From Chloroflexota bacterium (GTDB lineage Bacteria; Chloroflexota; Dormibacteria; Dormibacterales; Dormibacteraceae): a stretch of DNA of 43,355 nucleotides. Made by a program: the position numbers and the translations under genes. Positions 24,985 to 32,369 of this stretch are shown piece by piece. Under the pieces are notes generated by a model, which had not been told where the DNA came from, searched no databases, and worked only from the letters and a program-made list of their open reading frames with translations. The stretch spans positions 1 through 43,355 of the forward strand of contig VBEG01000047.1 of NCBI GenBank assembly GCA_005882115.1, in the 5' to 3' direction. Each line of letters begins with the position of its first letter. The first letter of the stretch is position 1.

Positions 24985-27900
24985 ATGACCAAGCCGCTTC
25001 AGGTCGCCTTCGTCTGGCACATGCATCAGCCGTATTACAAGGACGACCTCACGAGCACCTACCTTCTGCCGTGGGTTCGGCTGCGATCGGCCAAGGACTA
25101 CTACAAGATGCCAGCGCTGCTGGACGGATATCCCAAGATCCGTGCGACCTTCAACCTTGTGCCGTCGCTGCTCGCTCAGATTGAGGACTACGGCAAGGAA
25201 GAATCCGTCGACCTGTTCCTCAACCTCAGCAAGCGCGCCGCCGGCGAGCTTTCCGCCGAGGAGCGGGAGTTCGTACTGCGGTGGATGCGAGAGTCGCCTC
25301 GGGCGCTTCGCGTGCAGCAATCGCCGCGATACCTCGACCTGGCCGCGCGGCTGCCGGATGCCCAGTTCACCGACAAGGACATCCGCGATCTCCAGGTCTG
25401 GTTCAACCTCGCGTGGTGCGATCCCGTTTGGGTTGAATCGGACGCGCGACTCGCGGAGCTGAAGCGCAAGGACCGTGACTTCACCGAGGACGACAAGACG
25501 ATCCTTTTTGGCGCGCAGCTCGAGCGTATCCGCAGCGTGATCCCCAAGTACCGCGAGCTTGCGGAGCGTGGGCAGGCGGAGCTGACGTTTTCTCCCTACT
25601 ACCACCCCATCCTTCCACTCATCTGCCACGTCGACTCCGCGCGCAGCGCCAACCCGCATGTCGAGCTGCCGGAGCGGCACTTCTCGCATCGCGAGGACGC
25701 GGAGCGCCAGATCGAGCTGGGCATGGGGCTTTTCGAGCGGATGCTCGGGCAGCGGCCGAAGGGCATGTGGCCGTCCGAGATGGCGGTTGGGGAGAGCGTG
25801 ATCGGGCTCGCCGAGAAGGCCAAGGTCGATTGGATGATCAGCGACGAGGAAGTGCTTGCCCGTTCTCTGGAGGGGCAGTTCAACCGCGACGAGCATCTCT
25901 ACCAGCCGAAGCGAGTGGCGCGAGAGGGCGGTGCGGTCTCGATGGTCTTTCGCGACTCGCAGCTGTCGAACGTGATCGGCTTCGACTACCAGCGCATGTC
26001 GTCGGTCGACGCGGCGCGCGACCTCATGGCCAGGCTGCGTCGGATCCGCGACGCCCAGGGCGACCGCGATTTCCTCGCGGTGATCGCGCTCGACGGCGAG
26101 AACGCCTGGGAGTTCTATCCACGCGACGGCCACGATTTCCTCAACGCGGTCTACACCGAGCTCGAGTCGACATCGGACATCGAGACAACGACGGTCTCCG
26201 ACTTTCTGGCCGAGCACGCCCCGCAGCAGCTGCTGCACCATCTTCATACCGGCAGCTGGATCGGCGCGAGCCTCGACACCTGGATCGGAGACCCGGAGCA
26301 CAACGTCGCGTGGGACTTGCTTGCCGAGACTCGCGATTGGCTCGAAGCGCAGTCCCAGCAGCGTCCAAAGGATTCCCAGCAAGCCGCGCTGGCGTGGCGC
26401 GAGATCCTCATCACCGAGGGCAGCGACTGGTTCTGGTGGTTCAGCCGGAAACATGACTCGGGCATGGACCCGATCTGGGACAACCAGTTCCGCCTGCACC
26501 TGCGCAACGTTTACAAGCTGATGGGCGCGCGCGCACCAGCGCGTCTGTTCCAACCGATCATCAAGCGCGCACCGTCGGCTGAGCGGGCCGTTCCCTCGGC
26601 TTCGATCAGTCCGCACTCCCGACGCGATCCGGTATGGAGCCAGGCGGGCTACTACCTGGTCGGATCGGGGTTTGGGGCGCTGCATCGGCCCGCGGGTGTC
26701 GTCGAGCGCGTGTTCTACGGCAACGACGACGACAACATGTACTTCCGAATCGACTCGCCTCGGTCAGGGGCCGAGCTTGAGGCGCAGAAGATGGAGTTCT
26801 GGCTTTACGTCTCGGGGCCGCCGGCCGCCGACGGCGGGGGAAACGTCGATCTTCCGCTGCCGAGAAGCGCAGTGGGCGAGCTCGGGTTCGACCCCGCCTA
26901 CGTGGTCCGTATCTCCCCGCGCTCTCAAGGTGGGACGGTCTCCGTGGCAAGGGTCGTCGAGTCGCAGACCAGCGCCATCGCCGAGACGAGCTGGGACGTC
27001 GACGACCCGTTCGCGATCGGGATTCCATTCAGCGAGCTCGGCAAGCGCCTTGCAGACGCGTTCGAGCTGGTTCTGGTCGTCAGTCGCGAAGGCAAGGACA
27101 TCGAGGTTGTGCCGCCGTCGGGCGCGCTCGGGATCCGCGTGCCGGGTCAGACTCTCGCCATCGAGGTCGAGCACGCGAACCATCTGAAGGTTCTGGTCGC
27201 GACGGCCGAGCTGGCGCCGTTCGCCAAGCTGGGCGGCGTTTCCGATGTCGCCGCCGCGCTGTCGAAGGAGCTCCTGCGTCTCGGACACGACGTCCGGGTA
27301 GTGCTGCCTCGATACCGCCAGGTCGACATCGGGCGCTATGGCTTGCGACCGATCGTGACGGATCTTGCGGTGCCCCTGGGGGCAGACAAGATGAGCGCTA
27401 CGATCTTCGAGGCCCGGCTCGGCGAGATGGTCGTGTACTTCGTCGACTGCCCGGCTCTGTACGACCGCGACGGGATGTTCGGCTTCGGCGACGACGACGC
27501 GCGATCCGTCTACTACTGCCGGGCGGCGATGGAAATGATGCCCGCGCTTGACTTCTTTCCTGACGTCGTGCACGTGCACGACTGGTACGGCGCGCTGATC
27601 CCGAACCTGCTAGACCGTGTCTACGACGGCGAGGGTTACGCGGACATCGCGACGACGCTGACGATCCACAACTTGTCGGCCCAAGGGGTCTTCGGGTTCG
27701 GGGCGTTGATGCTCGCCGGACTGCAGGAGTGGGGCCTGATCCGGCTGGGAATCCCGGGGCTCGACAACGTCGTTAACGCCCTCGGCCGTGGAATTCACTT
27801 CGCTGACGTCGTGAACACCGTCAGCGAGCGATATGCGACCGAGATCCAGACCCCGGAGTACGGCGAGGGCCTCGACGAGCTGCTGCGCCGCAACACGCAA

Positions 27901-28683
27901 AAGCTGCACGGGATCCTGAACGGGATCGATTACGAGATCTTTGACCCTCAGCGCGATCCCAACATCCCGATCCACTATTCGGCGGAGGCGCCGCAAGGAA
28001 AGGCTTTATGCCGATCCGCGCTCCGGACAGAGCTCGGCCTAGAGGACTCGAACAAGCCGCTGTGCGCGATCGTGTCTCGCTTCTACGACGTGAAGGGCTT
28101 CGACCTCATCGAGCAGGCGATGCCCGAGCTGGTGCAGCTGGGCCTGCAGATCGTGGTGATCGGGACAGGGGACCGGCGATATGAGGACATGTTCCGGCGC
28201 TGGGCATCGGAGCTGCCACGCCAGGTGGCGGTTGCGATCGGCTTCGACGCTGCGCTCGCGCAGCGCATCTACGCCGGCGCCGACATGCTGTGGATGCCGT
28301 CGCGGTTCGAGCCCGGCGGCCTGGCGCAGCTGATCGCGCTGCGCTACGGGACGATTCCCGTCGTGCGGGCGACGGGTGGCCTGGCCGACACGATCCGCGA
28401 CTACGACCCGGTCGCGCAGAAAGGGAATGGGTTCCGTTTCGGCCCGTACGACCCGTGGCAGTTCTTCGCCGCCGTGGTCAGGGCAGCCGAGACGTTCCGG
28501 CATCCGACGGTTTGGCAGTGGCTGATCCAGCACGACATGCAGGAGGACGTGTCGTGGTCGCGCTCGGCCTACAAATACGTGCAGCTCTATCTGGCCGCGA
28601 TTGCCGCCCACCGCGAGCGCCATGGGCTGGTCGGTTCCACGGAAGCCGGGTCGGCTCCTTCACCCACCCCAGTCGGGCAGTAG
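24985..28683 (+). CDS. glgA: GH57 - beta-sandwich - GT5 glycogen synthase fusion
   Basis: The product is 1232 residues. Residues about 1-530 are a GH57 domain: HMHQPYY at 13-19, GMWPSE with the likely nucleophile Glu265, and ALDGENAWE with the likely acid Asp370. Residues about 545-725 form a beta-rich domain like those following GH57 in amylopullulanases. Residues about 733-1210 are a GT5 glycogen/starch synthase: KLGGVSDVAAALSKEL (ADP-glucose binding), HVHDWYGALIP, TIHNLSAQG, NGIDYEIFDP and SRFEPGGLAQLIALRYGT. It may extend and remodel glycogen with one polypeptide. The GH57 activity (branching or hydrolysis) is not decidable here. The stop codon lies in the loop of a hairpin that begins a repeat unit. 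Confidence 0.92.
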   Translation: MTKPLQVAFVWHMHQPYYKDDLTSTYLLPWVRLRSAKDYYKMPALLDGYPKIRATFNLVPSLLAQIEDYGKEESVDLFLNLSKRAAGELSAEEREFVLRWMRESPRALRVQQSPRYLDLAARLPDAQFTDKDIRDLQVWFNLAWCDPVWVESDARLAELKRKDRDFTEDDKTILFGAQLERIRSVIPKYRELAERGQAELTFSPYYHPILPLICHVDSARSANPHVELPERHFSHREDAERQIELGMGLFERMLGQRPKGMWPSEMAVGESVIGLAEKAKVDWMISDEEVLARSLEGQFNRDEHLYQPKRVAREGGAVSMVFRDSQLSNVIGFDYQRMSSVDAARDLMARLRRIRDAQGDRDFLAVIALDGENAWEFYPRDGHDFLNAVYTELESTSDIETTTVSDFLAEHAPQQLLHHLHTGSWIGASLDTWIGDPEHNVAWDLLAETRDWLEAQSQQRPKDSQQAALAWREILITEGSDWFWWFSRKHDSGMDPIWDNQFRLHLRNVYKLMGARAPARLFQPIIKRAPSAERAVPSASISPHSRRDPVWSQAGYYLVGSGFGALHRPAGVVERVFYGNDDDNMYFRIDSPRSGAELEAQKMEFWLYVSGPPAADGGGNVDLPLPRSAVGELGFDPAYVVRISPRSQGGTVSVARVVESQTSAIAETSWDVDDPFAIGIPFSELGKRLADAFELVLVVSREGKDIEVVPPSGALGIRVPGQTLAIEVEHANHLKVLVATAELAPFAKLGGVSDVAAALSKELLRLGHDVRVVLPRYRQVDIGRYGLRPIVTDLAVPLGADKMSATIFEARLGEMVVYFVDCPALYDRDGMFGFGDDDARSVYYCRAAMEMMPALDFFPDVVHVHDWYGALIPNLLDRVYDGEGYADIATTLTIHNLSAQGVFGFGALMLAGLQEWGLIRLGIPGLDNVVNALGRGIHFADVVNTVSERYATEIQTPEYGEGLDELLRRNTQKLHGILNGIDYEIFDPQRDPNIPIHYSAEAPQGKALCRSALRTELGLEDSNKPLCAIVSRFYDVKGFDLIEQAMPELVQLGLQIVVIGTGDRRYEDMFRRWASELPRQVAVAIGFDAALAQRIYAGADMLWMPSRFEPGGLAQLIALRYGTIPVVRATGGLADTIRDYDPVAQKGNGFRFGPYDPWQFFAAVVRAAETFRHPTVWQWLIQHDMQEDVSWSRSAYKYVQLYLAAIAAHRERHGLVGSTEAGSAPSPTPVGQ

Positions 28684-28914
28684 CTGCCCGGTTGGCTCAT
28701 AGCCCTCGGATTCCTACCGGCGTTACTTTGGCGGCGGGGTTCATCCCGGCCGCGACTATGTCTTTCAGGCCGCCCAAACGTCGCTCCGAGTAACTACTTC
28801 GACAAGTCCAAACCGTATTCCGGAAAGAGAGCAGGCCCGTCGCGAAGCGACCGGCCGATGAGAGGGAACCATCTGGGTTCCCTCTCATATTCACCCACAC
28901 CAGTCGGGCAGTAG
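28667..28914. repeat. repeat unit 1 (about 250 bp)
   Basis: It is bounded by CCCCAGTCGGGCAGTAG (28667-28683) and nearly the same CACCAGTCGGGCAGTAG (28898-28914). The core 28688-28827 is identical to 30090-30229 at 133 of 140 positions. The core can fold into a long imperfect hairpin (GGCGTTACTTTGGCGGC against GCCGCCCAAACGTCGC). After the core come GGCCCGTCGC-GAA-GCGACCGGCC and a perfect 13-bp hairpin ATGAGAGGGAACC-ATCTG-GGTTCCCTCTCAT (28858-28888). No convincing gene is seen in it. Confidence 0.85.
28668..28694 (+). terminator. hairpin enclosing the glgA stop codon
   Basis: CCAGTCGGGCAG, spacer TAG, CTGCCCGGTTGG: 12-bp arms with G-U pairs. The TAG in the loop is the stop codon of the GH57-GT5 fusion. 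It is also the left boundary of repeat unit 1. Confidence 0.6.
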
Positions 28915-28971
28915 CCGCAAGCTTTCGAGCACCTCTTGTAACCGGCTTCCGCGCGCTCCGTTACACGAGCA

Positions 28972-30045
28972 ATGAAGCGCCTCGTAACCGTCATTTTGTT
29001 CACGTTGACGAGTGTCGCCTGCGCCAGTCCTGGCGGGAGCCAGACAACTGCGAGGCCGTCGCTTGCATCGCAAACCGCCACCCCGGCACCTTGCCCGACC
29101 CAGGCAAGGGCAAAGGCGCTCATCATCGTTCCCTCTCCCGACGCGCGATTCATCTCGGCAACTGAGATTGGCTACACGACGACAAACCAGCCGGACAGCC
29201 CGATTGATGGCGCGACCACGATCTGGCGAATGAATCTCGACGACATGCAGCCTCACTCTGTGGCTACGCTGCAAGGCGACGCAATCGCTCTCGCGTGGAG
29301 TCCTGACGGCTCCAGCATTGCGTTCATCGCATACACGGGCCCGCTCGGTGAAAACCGGCTGTGGCTCAAAAGTGGCAGTTCAGAACCGAGGACGATCACG
29401 CCGCTGATCCCCGTCAGCGGGCGCGAATACATCAGCACCGACCAGATCACGGTCGCCTTCTCGCCCGACGGGAAGTTCCTGTTGATGGTCGACACGATCG
29501 TGACCGGCGACGGCTCAGACGTCAGCGCAACATTTCAGATCCGCCAGACGTCAGACGGCAGGCTCTTGTGGGTGCCACCAAGCGCACGGAAGGCGAACGC
29601 CTACGGCACCTCCATGGCCGTGTGGTCGCACCTCAGCGATCGTCTGTACTACGCGGATCCCGATGCCGTCGGCGGTAAGACCGGCATCCACGTCTGGGAG
29701 CCATTCGACAAAGTCTCAATCCTTGCCGGCGTCACTGGCTGGACTTCGCCCTCGCTCTCTCCCGACGACCGATTCGTCGCTTATGAGGTCGACGGGACCG
29801 ATGGCAAGCCGCACATCACCGTCCGCGATCTACAGTCAGAGACTGTCCGGTTGGTGACTCAGGTCGCAGGGCAACCGATCATGCTGTCCGACTCTGAGCT
29901 GTTGGAACGGCATTTCGTGCGCCAGATTGACGGAGCACCCGGACCGCCGTACATCGCGGACCGCTACTTCGCACTCAACCTGACGACGAATGCGGAAACC
30001 CCAATGCCCGCAGGCTTCGAGCCCATGGACATTTGGCCGCACTGA
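28972..30045 (+). CDS. lipoprotein with beta-propeller-like repeats
   Basis: The product is 357 residues. The N-terminus MKRLVTVILFTLTSVACASPG is a lipoprotein signal with lipobox SVAC (modified Cys near residue 17). A Thr/Pro-rich linker follows, then repeated strands of the PD40/TolB type: ALAWSPDGSSIAFIAY, VAFSPDGKFLLMV, AVWSHLSDRLYYADP, SPSLSPDDRFVAYEVDGTDG. It should be anchored on the outer face of the cytoplasmic membrane and bind a ligand or partner; the function is unknown. ATG 28972 lacks a clear ribosome binding site. The gene is bracketed by two direct repeat units and interrupts the glycogen locus. Confidence 0.75.
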   Translation: MKRLVTVILFTLTSVACASPGGSQTTARPSLASQTATPAPCPTQARAKALIIVPSPDARFISATEIGYTTTNQPDSPIDGATTIWRMNLDDMQPHSVATLQGDAIALAWSPDGSSIAFIAYTGPLGENRLWLKSGSSEPRTITPLIPVSGREYISTDQITVAFSPDGKFLLMVDTIVTGDGSDVSATFQIRQTSDGRLLWVPPSARKANAYGTSMAVWSHLSDRLYYADPDAVGGKTGIHVWEPFDKVSILAGVTGWTSPSLSPDDRFVAYEVDGTDGKPHITVRDLQSETVRLVTQVAGQPIMLSDSELLERHFVRQIDGAPGPPYIADRYFALNLTTNAETPMPAGFEPMDIWPH

Positions 30046-30068
30046 TGGCGGCCATGTGGCCTCAGCCT

Positions 30069-30307
30069 CCCCAGTCGGGCAGTAGCCGCCCGGTTGGCTC
30101 ATAGCCCTCGGATTCCTACCGGCGTTACTTTGGCGGCCGGGGTCATCCCGGCCGCGACTGTGTCTTTCAGGCCGCCCAAACGTCGCTCCGCGTGACTACT
30201 TAGACAAGTCCAAACCGTATACCGGAAAGCGACCGGCCTTATTGGGGGCCCCTACGGGGACACATCTGGGTTCCCTCGCATATCTACCCGCCCCAATCTG
30301 GGAGCAG
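30069..30307. repeat. repeat unit 2 (about 240 bp)
   Basis: It is in the same orientation as unit 1 and is bounded by CCCCAGTCGGGCAGTAG (30069-30085) and the diverged CCCCAATCTGGGAGCAG (30291-30307). Core 30090-30229 matches unit 1 with seven mismatches; here the inner stem GCGGCCGGG/CCCGGCCGC is perfect. The 3' part differs from unit 1 (CCCC-TAC-GGGG hairpin) until ATCTGGGTTCCCTC. The right boundary encodes the last residues of the phosphorylase on the minus strand. The 30046-30283 gap holds only this unit. Confidence 0.85.
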
Positions 30308-32341
30308 TCGCAGCTGCTCGACTCGGCGGGCGCCGGGTCCGTAGGCGCTGGTGAAGTAATCGATGACCATGCGCCGCGCAGAGAACTGCGTCGCCACGTT
30401 GCGCATCGACGCCTTCATCATCTCCACCCACCGCCGCGGGATGCCCGCCTCGTCACGCTCGTAGAAGGCGGGCACGACCTCGCGCTCCAGCAGCCGGAAC
30501 AGCCCCTCGGCCTCGGCGACGTCGTCGATCTCGGGCCGGTCGAGCGTCGCGCCGGAGGGGATCGCCCAGCCGAGCTCAGGGCGGTAGGCCTCGTCCCACC
30601 ATCCGTCGAGGACGCTGACGTTCAACGCTCCGTTGGCGCCGGCCTTCATGCCGCTGGTGCCGCTTGCCTCGAGAAAGCGCCGCGGGTTGTTGAGCCAGAC
30701 GTCGGCCCCCTGCACAAGATGACGCGCGAGGGCGATGTCGTAGTCCTTTAGAAACACGACGCGCGGCTCTTCGCGGGCGAGGCCGACGATCCCCGCCACG
30801 ATGTCCTTGCCCGGCTGATCCGCGGGATGCGACTTGCCCGCAAAGAGAATCTGCACCGGTCGCTTGGTGTTGCGGAGCAGCTTCGTCAGGCGCGGCCGGT
30901 CCCGCAGCAGCAAGTTCGCGCGCTTGTAGGGAGCGAACCTGCGGCCGAATCCGATCGTCAACGCGTTCATATCGATCTCATGCGGCGTCTCGGCGCGCTC
31001 CTTCGAAAGCTCGAGCAGCCGTCGCTTGAGGTCGCCATGGATCGTCCACAGCTCCGCCGCGGGTATCTCGTACACGGCGTGCCATCTGCCATCTGCCGGA
31101 TCGAGATCCCACCAGTCGGAGCCGACGTACCGGCTCAGCAGCGAAGCGATCTCCGGCGCGACCCAGGTCGGCATGTGGACCCCGTTGGTCACGGATCCAA
31201 TCGGCACCTGCGCGTCCGGCAGTCCGCGCCACGCGTCCTTCCATAGCCGGCGCGAGACGGCCCCATGCAGCCGGCTGACCCCGACCGACTGGTCGGCGAG
31301 GCGGAGGGCGGCGTACGTCGTGCAGAGCCTCTCGCGCGGATCGCCCGGGCGCTGCCGGCCGAGGTCCATGAAGCGATCGAAGGAGATGCCCACCTGCGCC
31401 AGGTATGGGCCGAGGAGGTCCCACACCAGGCCGGCGTCGAAGTAGTCGCTGCCCGCCGCGATCGGCGTGTGAGTGGTGAAGACGATGCCCGCGCGGGCGA
31501 CGAGCCGCGCCTCTTCGAGGGTCATCTGACGCGAAGCCCTGAGCTCCCGGATCCGCTCGATTGCGCAGAGGAAGCTGTGTCCCTCGTTGAGATGAAACAC
31601 GCCCGAGTCGAAACCGAGCGCGCGCAGGATACGAACGCCGCCGATGCCGAGCACGATCTCCTGGCGCAGGCGACGGTCCGGTTCGGGCACGTAGAGGCGG
31701 TCGGTGATGTTGCGCAGGTCGTTGGGGTTGGACTCGAGATCTGTGTCGAGCAGGAAGAGCGGCACACGGCCGACCTGGGCGCGCCAGACCGCGATGCGCA
31801 CGTTGCGCTGGCCGATCGGAGCGTCCACCTCGACGCCTTCGACCTTGTTCACCGGCAGGTCGGAGCCACGATTCTCGGCGTAGACCTCGAACTGGCGGCC
31901 GGCGGCGTCGATGTCCTGCCTGCCGAATCCCTGCTTGTAGAGGAGGCCGACCGCGACGAGAGGAAGGCCGAGGTCGCTCGTTGCCTTCAGGTGATCCCCG
32001 GCGAGCACGCCGAGGCCGCCCGAGTAAATCGGCAGGCATTCGGAGAGTCCGAACTCGAGCGAGAAGTACGCGATGCCGAGCGGCGCCTGCGCGTCCATGA
32101 ACCGCGGCTTGCGCTCGTAGTACTCGTGGTAGGCCGTCCGTGCATCGTCAAAGGCGCGCTTGACCTCCTCGCGTTCGGACGCCCGCCGGACGCCTTCCTC
32201 GCCGAGCTGCGCGAGGAGGAGGACGGGATTTTCACGCGTCGACTTCCAGAGCTGGGGGTCAAGAGCGCGAAACAAAGCCTCGATGCGGGGCTGCCAGGTC
32301 CAGAGCAGGTCGTAAGCGAATTGATTTAGTTCCTCGACCAC
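30284..32341 (-). CDS. glgP: alpha-glucan (glycogen) phosphorylase, GT35, short type
   Basis: The product is 685 residues from GTG 32341, the short bacterial/archaeal GT35 type. It releases glucose 1-phosphate from alpha-glucan ends. Motifs: YFSLEFGLSECLPIYSGGLG (6-residue gate region), HLNEGHSFL, FTTHTPIAAGSD, VTNGVHMPTW, GFGRRFAPYKRANL and the PLP site EASGTSGMKAGANG with Lys566. PLP phosphate serves as the acid catalyst. The C-terminus LRLLPDWGG is encoded by the border of repeat unit 2. Divergent from the nucleotidyltransferase gene with only 28 bp between start codons, so promoters must overlap. Confidence 0.93.
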   Translation of the reverse strand: MVEELNQFAYDLLWTWQPRIEALFRALDPQLWKSTRENPVLLLAQLGEEGVRRASEREEVKRAFDDARTAYHEYYERKPRFMDAQAPLGIAYFSLEFGLSECLPIYSGGLGVLAGDHLKATSDLGLPLVAVGLLYKQGFGRQDIDAAGRQFEVYAENRGSDLPVNKVEGVEVDAPIGQRNVRIAVWRAQVGRVPLFLLDTDLESNPNDLRNITDRLYVPEPDRRLRQEIVLGIGGVRILRALGFDSGVFHLNEGHSFLCAIERIRELRASRQMTLEEARLVARAGIVFTTHTPIAAGSDYFDAGLVWDLLGPYLAQVGISFDRFMDLGRQRPGDPRERLCTTYAALRLADQSVGVSRLHGAVSRRLWKDAWRGLPDAQVPIGSVTNGVHMPTWVAPEIASLLSRYVGSDWWDLDPADGRWHAVYEIPAAELWTIHGDLKRRLLELSKERAETPHEIDMNALTIGFGRRFAPYKRANLLLRDRPRLTKLLRNTKRPVQILFAGKSHPADQPGKDIVAGIVGLAREEPRVVFLKDYDIALARHLVQGADVWLNNPRRFLEASGTSGMKAGANGALNVSVLDGWWDEAYRPELGWAIPSGATLDRPEIDDVAEAEGLFRLLEREVVPAFYERDEAGIPRRWVEMMKASMRNVATQFSARRMVIDYFTSAYGPGARRVEQLRLLPDWGG

Positions 32342-32369
32342 GGACTTAAGATCCTATTGGGTTGGGGAA

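Noticed and set aside
24829-26685. 618-codon open frame on the minus strand across the GT4 and GH57 genes
   Set aside because: It is antisense to clearly conserved GH57 motifs and has low-information Arg/Leu/Asp-rich composition, a normal by-product of high-GC codon usage.
28697-28900. 67-residue frame in repeat unit 1 on the minus strand
   Set aside because: No ribosome binding site, and unit 2 does not keep an equivalent start, so the unit is better treated as a structured repeat than a gene.
28667-30307. CRISPR array
   Set aside because: There are only two long repeat cores 1.4 kb apart, no short regular repeats with spacers and no cas genes.
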